Shown: positions 24,082 to 32,641 of the stretch, in pieces | Layout: each line of letters opens with the position of its first letter | Position numbering within the stretch: position 1 is the first letter of the stretch | Assembly (NCBI RefSeq): GCF_018128945.1 | Contig: NZ_CP068393.1 | Coordinates: forward strand, 186,001 to 250,000 | DNA length: 64,000 nucleotides | Direction of reading: 5' to 3' | Source of the DNA: Aristaeella hokkaidonensis | GTDB taxonomy: Bacteria > Bacillota > Clostridia > Christensenellales > Aristaeellaceae | Notes under the pieces: model-generated | Databases searched by the model: none | What the model saw: the letters and a program-made list of their open reading frames with translations, nothing else | What the model was told of the DNA's origin: nothing | Made by a program: the position numbers and the translations under genes

Positions 24082-24810
24082 TCAGTTGACGGGCTCCTGC
24101 CATTTTTCATAAATGTATCGTGCCACCTGATCCTCGACAAGGGAGATGATGGAGTTGTGATTGCAGGCCAGGAGTGCGGTTTCGATTCGTCCCAGTTCCT
24201 TGCCGTTTTCATCCACTGCACAGTACCATCCGTCATTCAACGGAATGAGCGAGGAATCCTTTGCCGCCAGCTTTTTCAGATTGTTGAGTGCGAACCTGGA
24301 ACCGGAAGGTTCATCGCGCATGCCGACAGAGACAAGCAGGTGAACATTGACACCCTGCCGGACCGTGGAGACGATCCAATTTGCCCAGACAATGCCGTTC
24401 ATTTCGGGATCAGAACATATTCCGCGGATGCTGACACAGGCATCGATCAGATAGATCTCACTGATTTTATCCATCTCAATGAAAAAGATGGACTGCCCTC
24501 CGTGAGAGTAGCCTCCTACAACATTCATACAATGATCTGACAGATAGCCGACAGCTGCTTCCGTGCGCTGAATGGCAGCGTCGTTTGAATAATCCCGGCC
24601 GGCAGATCTGATAAAGAAGGATTGGGCGTCTTCCTGAAAAGCTTCGTTGTTGAGCAGAATGGTCCTGAACAGGTTGTTTTTGCTTTCTTCAGTATCAGAA
24701 TCCCCGCCAATAAAGATCAGGTTGAGCTTCCGGGTCTCCGCCTGCCCAGGAGAAACACAGGCAAAGACAAGAAGCAATGACAAAAAAGAGATGAAAGCGG
24801 AGCGTCTCAT
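24082..24810 (-). CDS. Secreted protein, possible alpha/beta-hydrolase
   Basis: This is a 242-residue protein with a signal peptide ending near residue 24 (FACVSPGQAE). I do not recognise the family. It contains LIFIGGDSDTEESKNN near 30 and a nucleophile-elbow-like VVGGYSHGGQS near 98 (GxSxGG). Later SVGMRDEPSGSRFALNN and CNHNSIISLVED could carry acidic and histidine residues. These suggest a small secreted esterase/lipase-like fold, but the catalytic set is not proven. It has its own promoter, a strong AAGGAGAG and a terminator, so it is a single-gene unit. Confidence 0.6.
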   Translation of the reverse strand: MRRSAFISFLSLLLVFACVSPGQAETRKLNLIFIGGDSDTEESKNNLFRTILLNNEAFQEDAQSFFIRSAGRDYSNDAAIQRTEAAVGYLSDHCMNVVGGYSHGGQSIFFIEMDKISEIYLIDACVSIRGICSDPEMNGIVWANWIVSTVRQGVNVHLLVSVGMRDEPSGSRFALNNLKKLAAKDSSLIPLNDGWYCAVDENGKELGRIETALLACNHNSIISLVEDQVARYIYEKWQEPVN

Positions 24811-24868
24811 GTACGCGCTCTCCTTCCGGCATTTTCGAATATAGATTCATTCTGAACTGTGTATAGTC

Positions 24869-24897
24869 AGTATACCAGAGTCCGTGGTGAATCGCAA
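24869..24897 (-). promoter_or_regulatory. Promoter of the secreted hydrolase-like gene
   Basis: TTGCGA, a 17-base spacer and TATACT on the minus strand, 59 bases before the gene. Confidence 0.55.
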
Positions 24898-24931
24898 CGC
24901 AGATTTCGGCCAGGCAAGCCCGGCCTGTAAA

Positions 24932-24960
24932 TTGACGTGCCTGTCTATCCATTGTAAAAT
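24932..24960 (+). promoter_or_regulatory. Promoter of the cobalamin operon
   Basis: TTGACG, a 17-base spacer and TAAAAT end 38 bases before cobD. The short leader leaves no room for a cobalamin riboswitch, unlike the btuF gene 10 kb away. Confidence 0.75.
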
Positions 24961-24998
24961 ACTGACATAAACCGATCATATAAAAAGGGGGATGGGCA

Positions 24999-25985
24999 GT
25001 GAATCACGGCGGTAATGTGTGGGTCACTGAGAACCCGTCCGAATGGCTTGACTTTTCCGCAAACCTGAGGCCGGAAGGACCGGCACAATGGGTTACGGAA
25101 GTGATACGTCAATCGCTGGACAATATACGGTACTACCCGGATCCTGAGATGAAGCAAGCCCGTAAAGGGATTGCCCGTTTCCTGAAGATTCCGGAGGAAT
25201 ATATCCTGCCAACGGCGGGCGGAGCAGCTGCCATTGATCTGGTGACACAGCTGGACGGCGGATGCATATTTACTCTGCCGCCAACCTTCGGGGAATACAC
25301 CGCACGGGCAGCGATCCATGGACGAAAGACAGCCGTGTGGGAGGGTTCCTGTGAACCGGGAGACACACTGATTGTGTGCAATCCCAATAACCCCACAGGC
25401 GAGGTCCGGACAAAGGAGACACTGCTGGCAATACTGACGGAAACGAAGGCGTGCGGCGGCCGTCTGGCAGTGGATGAAGCCTTCATCGAATACTGTCCGG
25501 AATACAGCCTGCGCAGGGATCTGCAACCCGGACTGATCCTCCTGGGATCCTTTTCAAAAATCCTCGGCACTCCCGGCGTACGGCTCGGTTATATATGCGC
25601 AGAACCGGAAATCATTGAAAGGCTCCGGCAGAAGACGCTTTCCTGGACACCGGACACGGCCGCAACGGAAATAGCTGCAGCGCTTCCTGAACATAAAGAA
25701 CAGATTGCGGCAGAGTGTGAACTGAACAGGGAAAGAAGAAACCTGTTCAGAACGCAGCTGCAGAAGCTGGGCGCGGAGGTTCATCCTTCGGAGGGCAATT
25801 TCCTGCTGGTTGATTTTCACTGGGATATGACTGCCGCAGCAGAAACGCTGAAGGCCCGGAAAATCCTGGTCCGCACCTGTACATCCTTCGGCCTGCCGGC
25901 CAGTTTCTGGCGGCTGGCGGTGAAAACCGAAGAAGAGAATACCAGGCTGATTGCTGCATTGGAGGAAATACTGCATGTACGGTAA
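24999..25985 (+). CDS. cobD: L-threonine-O-3-phosphate decarboxylase
   Basis: CobD makes (R)-1-amino-2-propanol O-phosphate, the linker of the cobalamin lower loop. The 328-residue PLP protein starts MNHGGNVWV (typical HGGN start), has NPNNPTGE near residue 128 and the PLP lysine in GSFSKILGTPGVRLGY near 184. Start is GTG 24999-25001 with AGGGGG seven bases upstream. It resembles histidinol-phosphate aminotransferase, but the HGGN start and its cob neighbours decide the call. Its end overlaps cobQ by 11 bases. Confidence 0.88.
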   Translation: MNHGGNVWVTENPSEWLDFSANLRPEGPAQWVTEVIRQSLDNIRYYPDPEMKQARKGIARFLKIPEEYILPTAGGAAAIDLVTQLDGGCIFTLPPTFGEYTARAAIHGRKTAVWEGSCEPGDTLIVCNPNNPTGEVRTKETLLAILTETKACGGRLAVDEAFIEYCPEYSLRRDLQPGLILLGSFSKILGTPGVRLGYICAEPEIIERLRQKTLSWTPDTAATEIAAALPEHKEQIAAECELNRERRNLFRTQLQKLGAEVHPSEGNFLLVDFHWDMTAAAETLKARKILVRTCTSFGLPASFWRLAVKTEEENTRLIAALEEILHVR

Positions 25986-27483
25986 ATGTCTGATGATCCA
26001 GGGAACAGCTTCCTCGGTTGGTAAAAGCGTTCTTTGCAGCGCATTTCTCCGGATCCTGAAGCAGGACGGATGGAAAGCAGCTCCCTTCAAGGCGCAGAAT
26101 ATGTCCCTGAATTCCTTCGTGACGAAGAAAGGCCTGGAAATGGGCCGGGCGCAGGTGACCCAGGCACAGGCGGCAGGCATGGAACCGGACGCACGGATGA
26201 ATCCTGTGCTGCTGAAACCTACAAGCGACCGGCGCAGCCAGGTGATTGTTGAGGGAAAAGCCATCGGTACTATGACGGCGATGGAATACCATGAATACAA
26301 ACCAGCGCTCCGCAGGCGGATTAAAGAAATCTATGATTCGCTGGAGTCGGAAAACGATTATGTGATCATTGAAGGCGCTGGAAGCCCGGCAGAGATTAAC
26401 TTGCGGGAGGGCGATATCGTCAATATGAGCATGGCGGAAGCTGCAGACGCGCCTGTGATCCTTGTGGGTGATATTGACCTGGGCGGCGTATTTGCGTCCC
26501 TGCTGGGGACGGTGATGCTGCTGACAGAAGAGGAAAGGAAACGGGTCCGGGGAATCATCATCAACAAGTTCCGGGGTGACGTCAAAATCCTGGAGCCCGG
26601 TCTCCGTATGCTGGAGGACAGAATCCATATTCCCGTGATCGGCGTAGTGCCGTGGATGAATGTGGAGCTGGAAGATGAGGACAGCGTTACGGAACGCTTC
26701 CGCAGGCAGAGCGGCGAAGGCGATATTGACGTGGCAGTAGTTAAGCTGCGGCATATCTCCAACTTCACGGATTTCCAGTCCCTGGCGCTGCAGCCGGGCT
26801 GCAGGCTGCGCTACGCGGAAAGTGCCGGAGACCTGGAAAAGGCAGATCTGATAGTGCTCCCGGGAACGAAGAATACCATTGAGGACCTGATTGACATGCG
26901 CAACCGCGGAATGGACCAGGCCATCATCCGGCATGCCCGCCGCGGGGGAATGGTATTCGGTATCTGCGGCGGATACCAGATGCTCGGAAACCGGCTGAAA
27001 GATCCGGAACATACAGAATCAGGAGTGCCGGAGGCATCCGGACTCGGACTGCTGGATATGGACGTCATTTTTGAAAAGGAAAAACAGACAACGCAGGCGG
27101 TTGGCACGGTGGAGTGTGCCTCCGGCTGGCTGGAGAAATACAACGGAACGTTCATGGACGGCTATGAAATCCACGCCGGGCAGAACATTTTAGGGAAGAG
27201 TGCACAGCCCTGGCTGCGGACAGCGGAAGGAACGGACGGCATCATGAATGCGGGTGGTAACGTGCTGGGAAGCTACCTGCACGGAGTGTTTGACGATGGA
27301 AAGCTCTTCGCCGCCATGGCCGCACGGATCCGTGAAGAACGGGGCGAAACAGGCAAAGAAAGCGTTCCGGTCAGCTTTGAAGCATTCCGGGAAAAGGAGT
27401 TTGACCGGATTGCTGCCATCGTACGGAGCAGTGTGGATATGGAAAAGGTCTATGAAATCATGCGCGGGGAGGACAGGAAATGA
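25975..27483 (+). CDS. cobQ: Cobyric acid synthase
   Basis: CobQ amidates four side chains of adenosylcobyrinic acid a,c-diamide. The 502-residue protein has the N-terminal ATP-binding QGTASSVGKSVLC, then KAQNMSLNS. A class I glutaminase domain has the nucleophile Cys in FGICGGYQMLG near 325 and the partner His in GSYLHGVFD near 430. The ATG at 25975 has GGAGG nine bases upstream, inside the cobD end; an earlier in-frame start is not needed. cbiB follows in an ATGA overlap. Confidence 0.95.
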   Translation: MYGKCLMIQGTASSVGKSVLCSAFLRILKQDGWKAAPFKAQNMSLNSFVTKKGLEMGRAQVTQAQAAGMEPDARMNPVLLKPTSDRRSQVIVEGKAIGTMTAMEYHEYKPALRRRIKEIYDSLESENDYVIIEGAGSPAEINLREGDIVNMSMAEAADAPVILVGDIDLGGVFASLLGTVMLLTEEERKRVRGIIINKFRGDVKILEPGLRMLEDRIHIPVIGVVPWMNVELEDEDSVTERFRRQSGEGDIDVAVVKLRHISNFTDFQSLALQPGCRLRYAESAGDLEKADLIVLPGTKNTIEDLIDMRNRGMDQAIIRHARRGGMVFGICGGYQMLGNRLKDPEHTESGVPEASGLGLLDMDVIFEKEKQTTQAVGTVECASGWLEKYNGTFMDGYEIHAGQNILGKSAQPWLRTAEGTDGIMNAGGNVLGSYLHGVFDDGKLFAAMAARIREERGETGKESVPVSFEAFREKEFDRIAAIVRSSVDMEKVYEIMRGEDRK

Positions 27484-28421
27484 AGCTGGGCATTGCCGCG
27501 CTGATTGCCGGTTATCTGCTGGACCTGCTTCTGGGCGATCCGGAATGGCTTTATCATCCGGTCCGGCTGATCGGGAAATACATATCTTTTGCGGAAAAAC
27601 GGCTCCGGAAAAGGGGCGGAAACCTGCGGATCTGTGCCCTGATCCTGACGATTTCCACTACGCTGGCAACCATGGCGGCGGTCACACTGATCCTATGGCT
27701 GCTCAGGCTGGCAGGGGACGTTCCGCTGTTCATAGGTATGGCACTGATGGACTGGATGGGGATTGCGGTTACCTGCATGGCGAAGGAAGCCAGAGGAGTC
27801 GGGCGAGCCCTGAAACTGGGAGTTGGACCGGCACGAAAACAGGTGGCCCGCATTGTCGGGAGAGACACGGAAAACCTGAACGAGGAAGAGATTATCAAGG
27901 CTACAGTGGAAACGGTGGCAGAGAATACCACAGACGGAGTGATTTCACCGATCCTGTATGCCCTGATCGGCGGCCCGGTGCTGCTGTGGGGATACAAAGC
28001 GGTGAATACGCTGGATTCCATGGTGGGCTATATGGATGAAAAATACCGGGATATCGGCTGGAGCAGCGCAAAGCTGGATGACGTCCTGAATTTTATTCCG
28101 GCGCGGCTGACAGCCCTGCTGATGGCTCTTGCCGCCCGGCTGACCGGCCTGGACGGGAAGAATGCCCTGCGCATTGTCCGCAGGGATCACGCCAATCACA
28201 AGAGTCCCAACAGTGCCTGGAGTGAAGCCGCGGCGGCAGGTGCCCTGCATATCCAACTGGGCGGTACGCATCTGTACTTTGGCAAACCGGTGGAGAAACC
28301 GACGATCGGGGATGATGACCGGTCGGCGGAGGAAGAGGATATCCGGAAGGTTAACCGTCTTCTTTATGTGACAAGCGGCCTGATGATGCTGATTGCCGCA
28401 GTGACCGGATTACTTGCATAG
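27480..28421 (+). CDS. cbiB: Adenosylcobinamide-phosphate synthase (CbiB)
   Basis: This is a 313-residue membrane protein that attaches aminopropanol phosphate to adenosylcobyric acid. It begins with hydrophobic LIAGYLLDLLLGDPEWLYHPV, the family's conserved GDPxxxxHPV start, and contains ATVETVAENTTDGVISP near 140 and VNTLDSMVGY. The C-terminal part PNSAWSEAAAAGAL is also characteristic. The product of cobD, two genes upstream, is its substrate. Confidence 0.93.
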   Translation: MKLGIAALIAGYLLDLLLGDPEWLYHPVRLIGKYISFAEKRLRKRGGNLRICALILTISTTLATMAAVTLILWLLRLAGDVPLFIGMALMDWMGIAVTCMAKEARGVGRALKLGVGPARKQVARIVGRDTENLNEEEIIKATVETVAENTTDGVISPILYALIGGPVLLWGYKAVNTLDSMVGYMDEKYRDIGWSSAKLDDVLNFIPARLTALLMALAARLTGLDGKNALRIVRRDHANHKSPNSAWSEAAAAGALHIQLGGTHLYFGKPVEKPTIGDDDRSAEEEDIRKVNRLLYVTSGLMMLIAAVTGLLA

Positions 28422-28431
28422 GAGACTGAAA

Positions 28432-28716
28432 ATGGAAAAGACCCCAAACAGCAACAGCTTTTTCCAGAACAGGGAATGCCGTTATTTTCCCTGCCACACG
28501 GGGGTGCCGGAAGAGGAATTCAACTGCCTGTTCTGCTACTGCCCCCTGTATACGCTTGGCCGGAAGTGCGGGGGGAACTATGTTTACACGGACAAGAACA
28601 TCAAAAGCTGTATCAACTGCGTCTTTCCGCATATCAGGGACAATTACGGGAAGGTGACAGCCCGGTTTAATGAAATCAAAGAGGTAGTCCGGATGATGGA
28701 CGGAGAGAATGAATGA
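28432..28716 (+). CDS. Cysteine-rich small protein of the cobalamin operon (zf-like)
   Basis: This is a 94-residue protein with ten cysteines: CRYFPCHTG near residue 17, CLFCYCPLY near 34, KCGG, then CINC near 63. It resembles the Cys-rich small domain that often sits in cobalamin clusters of anaerobes; function is not established and a metal (Zn or Fe-S) or cobamide trafficking role is a guess. GGAGA lies six bases before ATG 28432. It overlaps cobT by 4 bases. Confidence 0.78.
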   Translation: MEKTPNSNSFFQNRECRYFPCHTGVPEEEFNCLFCYCPLYTLGRKCGGNYVYTDKNIKSCINCVFPHIRDNYGKVTARFNEIKEVVRMMDGENE

Positions 28717-29732
28717 AAGTACAGGATGAAGCGCGCAGGCGCTGGGACAGTGTGGCAAAACCGCTGCATTCCCTGGGGCTCCTGGAGGATCTGGTGGTCC
28801 GGATTGCAGGTGTCCAGGGAACGGAAAATGTGTGTATCGACCGTCGGTGCGCGCTGGTTTTCTGCGGGGATCACGGTGTGGTCCGGCAGGGCGTCACCCA
28901 GACGGACAGCAGCGTAACGGCACTGGTGGCTAAAGCGATCGGAGAAGGAACCGGGAACATCAACCTGATGGCGGCTGAGGCTCATACGGATGTGGTGGCT
29001 GTGGACATGGGCATGCTGGAACCTGTGCCGGGCACTGTGGACCGGCATGCCGGGCGGGGAACCGCCGATATGACGGAAGGCCCTGCCATGACCCGGGAAC
29101 AGGCAGAGAAAGCAATCCGGGCCGGTATGGAGCAGATGAAAGAGCTTCATGAACAGGGATACCGGATTGCCGTGATCGGTGAAATGGGCATCGGCAATAC
29201 AACCGCAGCCAGCGCGGTTTCCGCCGTGCTGCTGGGACTGGATCCCGAAAAGGTGACAGGCCGCGGGGCAGGACTTTCCGATGCGGGACTGAAGAGAAAA
29301 ATCAGCGCTATCCGGAAAGCTATTCAGGTAAATAAGCCTGACGCGGGCGACGCGGTAGACGTGCTGGCCAAAGTAGGCGGATTTGAGCTGGCGGGTATGG
29401 CCGGCGCCTACCTGGGCGGACTGAAATATCATATTCCGACGATTCCGGACGGGATGATCCCGATGGTATCCGCCCTGACAGCCGCACGGATCAATCCAGA
29501 CGTGACGCAGTCCATCCTTCCGGGAACAGTCAGCAAGGAACCGGCAGACAGGCTGATTATGCAGGCTCTGGATATGGAACCGGTGATCCATGCGCAGACA
29601 GCCCTGGGAGAAGGAACCGGGGGAGTCCTGCTGCTGCCGCTGCTGGATATGGTACTGCGGGTATATAACGGCCCTCATACCTTCAGCAACCTGGGAATGG
29701 ACGCCTATACGCCGCAGGAGGGAAAAATATGA
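28713..29732 (+). CDS. cobT: Nicotinate-nucleotide:dimethylbenzimidazole phosphoribosyltransferase
   Basis: CobT activates the lower-ligand base as alpha-ribazole phosphate. The 339-residue protein has FCGDHGVVRQGVT near 52, EMGIGNTTAASA near 160, and the catalytic glutamate region ALGEGTGGVLLLP near 302. It is translationally coupled to genes on both sides by ATGA overlaps. The base is not defined by sequence, since anaerobes often use other benzimidazoles or phenols. Confidence 0.94.
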   Translation: MKVQDEARRRWDSVAKPLHSLGLLEDLVVRIAGVQGTENVCIDRRCALVFCGDHGVVRQGVTQTDSSVTALVAKAIGEGTGNINLMAAEAHTDVVAVDMGMLEPVPGTVDRHAGRGTADMTEGPAMTREQAEKAIRAGMEQMKELHEQGYRIAVIGEMGIGNTTAASAVSAVLLGLDPEKVTGRGAGLSDAGLKRKISAIRKAIQVNKPDAGDAVDVLAKVGGFELAGMAGAYLGGLKYHIPTIPDGMIPMVSALTAARINPDVTQSILPGTVSKEPADRLIMQALDMEPVIHAQTALGEGTGGVLLLPLLDMVLRVYNGPHTFSNLGMDAYTPQEGKI

Positions 29733-30244
29733 TTGTTCTGGTAACAGGCGGAAGCGGCTGCGGAAAATCCACCTGGGCGGAAAAACTGATTCAAACCCTG
29801 CCGGAAGAGCAACGCGTATATATTGCAACCATGCAGGTATACGACAGGGAATCGGAACTGCGGGTGGAACGGCACAGGAAGCAGCGCGCGGACAAGGGAT
29901 TCCGGACCGTTGAGTGTGAAAAGGACCTGGCAGCAGCCCCGATTGAAGACGGCAGCACAGTCCTGCTGGAAGACCTGGTAAACATGACAGCAAACGAGAT
30001 GTTTGATGGCGGCGATCCGGAGCAGATTGTGCCGTCACTCCGGGAACTGGCTGCGCGGTGCCGCAATCTGGTGATGGTTACCAACGACCTGTTCTCGGAT
30101 GGCGTGGATTATTCACCCTCTGTAAAAGAATACCTGCATTGCCTGGCGGAAGTGAACCGGCAGGCGGCTGAAATGGCTGACTGTGTTGTGGAAGTGGTTT
30201 ATTCGATTCCTGTTCCGGTGAAAGGAGAATTGCCATGCGTTTGA
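29729..30244 (+). CDS. cobU: Adenosylcobinamide kinase / adenosylcobinamide-phosphate guanylyltransferase
   Basis: CobU phosphorylates and then GMP-loads adenosylcobinamide. The 171-residue protein has the P-loop TGGSGCGKSTWAEKL, YIATMQVYDRE, an HRKQRADKGF guanylylation-region histidine, and LLEDLVNMTANEM. The C-terminal VTNDLFSDGVDYSPSVKEYLHCLAEVNRQAA is typical. Intact catalytic motifs set it apart from the shorter CobU-like protein encoded two genes downstream. It overlaps cobS by 10 bases. Confidence 0.92.
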   Translation: MIVLVTGGSGCGKSTWAEKLIQTLPEEQRVYIATMQVYDRESELRVERHRKQRADKGFRTVECEKDLAAAPIEDGSTVLLEDLVNMTANEMFDGGDPEQIVPSLRELAARCRNLVMVTNDLFSDGVDYSPSVKEYLHCLAEVNRQAAEMADCVVEVVYSIPVPVKGELPCV

Positions 30245-30996
30245 TCCGATCCCTGTTGATTGCTTTCTCCACCTATTCCCGGATTCCGGTTCCGCAGGTG
30301 GAATGGACAGAAGAAAACCGGCGGTACAGCATGTGTTTCTTTCCCCTGGTCGGGCTGGTGACCGGCCTGCTGCTGTGGGGATGGCTGGCATTGTGTGATC
30401 ATTTCGAAATTGACCTGTTTCTCCGGGGCGCAGTGGCAGCGCTTCTGCCGCTGGTGATTACCGGAGGTATCCATATGGACGGTTTTATGGATACTGTGGA
30501 TGCGCTGGCGTCCTGGCAGCCGGCGGAAAAGCGCCTGGAGATCCTGAAAGACAGCCATACAGGTGCTTTCGCGGTGATGGCCTGCGCAGGGTATCTGCTG
30601 CTTTCTGCTGCCCTGTACAGTGAGCTGTTCGCATCGGCCGGTCCCAGCCTGATCTGTGTCTTTATCCTGTCCAGGGCGCTCAGCGCATGGGCGCTGGCTG
30701 TGATGAAGGGTGCCAGGGAGCAGGGAATGCTGGACGATTTTTCCAGGGTTACCCGAATCAGGATGGTGTCGGTCAGCGGCGGGATATATGCTTTGATCTG
30801 CCTGTGTGTCTGGATACTGACGGGCGGCTGGCTTGCTCTGCTTTGCGCGGCTGCAGCCGCGGTGTGCGTTCTGGGTTACAGGCGCATGGCATACCGGCAG
30901 TTCGGCGGCGTGACGGGGGACCTGGCAGGATGGTTCCTGCAGGTGACGGAGCTGGCACTGATTGCCGTGATTGTGATCGGAGGAAGACTGCTTTGA
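30235..30996 (+). CDS. cobS: Adenosylcobinamide-GDP ribazoletransferase (cobalamin synthase)
   Basis: CobS is the membrane enzyme that joins adenosylcobinamide-GDP with alpha-ribazole phosphate. The 253-residue protein has FSTYSRIPVP at the start, GGIHMDGFMDTVDAL near 76, DSHTGAFAVM and several membrane helices, matching the family length. It ends with a TGA that overlaps the TTG start of the next gene. Confidence 0.94.
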   Translation: MRLIRSLLIAFSTYSRIPVPQVEWTEENRRYSMCFFPLVGLVTGLLLWGWLALCDHFEIDLFLRGAVAALLPLVITGGIHMDGFMDTVDALASWQPAEKRLEILKDSHTGAFAVMACAGYLLLSAALYSELFASAGPSLICVFILSRALSAWALAVMKGAREQGMLDDFSRVTRIRMVSVSGGIYALICLCVWILTGGWLALLCAAAAAVCVLGYRRMAYRQFGGVTGDLAGWFLQVTELALIAVIVIGGRLL

Positions 30997-31322
30997 AACT
31001 GTATATAGGCGGAGCATACCAGGGACAGGAAGAACTGGCCCGGCAGGAGAATCCGGATGGGGAGATTTTTGAGCGGTTTCATGAAACCATCCGGGGAAAA
31101 GTGCAAAAAGAAGGACAGGAAGCGCTGGCTTTCGCGGAGATGTTCTGCAGAGAACACCCGGAGGCAGTGATTGTTTCCGATGAGGTTGGTTCCGGCGTGG
31201 TACCCATGGCGGCAGAAGACAGAGCCTTCAGGGAAACTGTGGGCCGTGTCCTGTGTGTGATTGCCCGGAACGCGGAGCAGGTAACCAGATGCGTGTGCGG
31301 AATCGGGGTGCGGATCAAGTGA
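30993..31322 (+). CDS. Short CobU-like protein without a functional P-loop
   Basis: This is a 109-residue protein resembling the C-terminal half of CobU (VIVSDEVGSGVVPMAAEDRAFRETVGRV). The N-terminal loop reads IGGAYQGQEELARQEN where CobU has a GxxxxGK[ST] nucleotide-binding loop, and the central guanylylation segment is absent. The start is TTG 30993-30995 with GGAGG nine bases upstream and a 4-base overlap with cobS. It may be a regulatory or binding partner of CobU, or a remodelled duplicate. The intact frame and ribosome binding site argue against a pseudogene. Confidence 0.75.
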   Translation: MKLYIGGAYQGQEELARQENPDGEIFERFHETIRGKVQKEGQEALAFAEMFCREHPEAVIVSDEVGSGVVPMAAEDRAFRETVGRVLCVIARNAEQVTRCVCGIGVRIK

Positions 31323-31873
31323 GCTGGATCCTGATCAGGCACGGTATGACACAGGGAAATACAGAAAGGCGCTACGTGGGCTGCCGGACGGATGAGCCGC
31401 TTTGCCCGGAAGGCATTGCAAAGCTGCAGCAGGGAGAATATCCTGCCGTAAAGAAGGTATATTCCAGCCCCATGCGCCGGTGCCTGGAAACGGCAGCAAT
31501 CCTTTATCCCAATATAAAAGCCGAAATCATTCCGGATTTCCGGGAATGTGATTTCGGCGAATTTGAATATAAAAACTACGAGGAACTGAACGGGCGGGAA
31601 GATTACCAGGCCTGGATCGACTCCGGTGGAGAACTGCCCTTTCCGGACGGCGAAAGCCGGGCGGATTTCGCGGCACGCAGCCTGGCAGCCTTTCAGTCCA
31701 TCCGACAGGAGGCAGGGAGTGAAGACTGCGCCCTGATCATCCACGGGGGTACCATTATGTCGATCATGGAAGCGATGGCACGACCCCAGGGCAGTTACTA
31801 TGATTTCCAGGTGAAAAACGGCTGCGGTTATATCCTGAAAGAGGACGGATCATATACCGGTATCGGGCTGTGA
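31319..31873 (+). CDS. cobC: Alpha-ribazole phosphatase-like histidine phosphatase
   Basis: CobC-type enzymes dephosphorylate alpha-ribazole or cobalamin phosphate. The 184-residue protein starts SWILIRHGMTQGNTERRYVG with the histidine-phosphatase RHG motif, has SSPMRRCLETA near 51 and IIHGGTIMS near 138 with the second catalytic histidine. Start is GTG 31319, overlapping the previous stop as GTGA, with GGGGTG eight bases upstream. Its 3' end overlaps the convergent btuD-like gene by 24 bases. Confidence 0.85.
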   Translation: MSWILIRHGMTQGNTERRYVGCRTDEPLCPEGIAKLQQGEYPAVKKVYSSPMRRCLETAAILYPNIKAEIIPDFRECDFGEFEYKNYEELNGREDYQAWIDSGGELPFPDGESRADFAARSLAAFQSIRQEAGSEDCALIIHGGTIMSIMEAMARPQGSYYDFQVKNGCGYILKEDGSYTGIGL

Positions 31874-32641
31874 CGGCTCCTGCCACTGGGACAGCATGTC
31901 CCGCATCCATGCATAGACGTCCATGCCGTAAACCTGCTTCAGGTTATCCGGCGTCATGACATCGCTGATTGTTCCCTGTGACACGGTTTTTCCGTGATCC
32001 AGGAGGATCGCATGCGTACCGTAACGCCGTGCAAGGCTCAGGTCATGAACCACGGACAGGACGGCCCGGCCGGGCTGCGCCAGCCATTCCTGAATGAGCG
32101 AGAAGATGTGCTGCTGGTACTTCAGGTCCAGGTGATTGGCAGGTTCATCCAGGATCAGGACCTGCGGGTTCTGGGCGAAAACCTGGGCCAGGAAAACGCG
32201 CTGCATTTCTCCGCCGGAAAGCGTCAGCATGCTGGCGTGGCGGAGCTCTGTGAGCCCTGTGATTTCCAGCGCTTTTTCCACGGCGGCTTTTCCGTCGTCA
32301 TCCCGGCCGGAAAACAGACCTGCTTTGTAGGCATAACGCCCAAGACCGACAACTTCCTCCACAGTGTAGGCATATCCTACATTGTTTTTTTGTGCCAGCA
32401 CACCGATTTTCTGTGCCAGGCTGGCCGCCTTCAGCGCACGGATATCCTCATCCTGCCACCGGATTGAACCGGTATAGGGTGTACCCTGGGCGATGGTTTC
32501 GATCAGGGTGGATTTGCCGGCTCCGTTCGGTCCGGCCAGCATGAGCCACTGGCCTTCCTCCAGGCGGAAGGAAAGATCATCGACAACCGTAAAGCTGCCG
32601 TAGCGGACAGTAATGTGTTCTCCCTGCAGCATTCCGGTCAC
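31850..32641 (-). CDS. btuD: Cobalamin-type ABC transporter ATPase (BtuD/FecE-like)
   Basis: This is a 263-residue ATPase with Walker A GPNGAGKST, signature LSGGEMQRVFLAQVF, Walker B VLILDEPANHLD and switch SVVHDLSLA. It pairs with the permease encoded just upstream through a 4-base ATGA overlap. A cobalamin riboswitch ahead of the operon makes cobalamin or cobinamide the likely substrate; by sequence alone it could also serve siderophore import. Confidence 0.88.
   Translation of the reverse strand: MTGMLQGEHITVRYGSFTVVDDLSFRLEEGQWLMLAGPNGAGKSTLIETIAQGTPYTGSIRWQDEDIRALKAASLAQKIGVLAQKNNVGYAYTVEEVVGLGRYAYKAGLFSGRDDDGKAAVEKALEITGLTELRHASMLTLSGGEMQRVFLAQVFAQNPQVLILDEPANHLDLKYQQHIFSLIQEWLAQPGRAVLSVVHDLSLARRYGTHAILLDHGKTVSQGTISDVMTPDNLKQVYGMDVYAWMRDMLSQWQEPSQPDTGI

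Noticed and set aside
28644-30038. A 464-codon frame opposite cobT/cobU
   Set aside because: Antisense to two recognised enzymes; composition fits a shadow frame.
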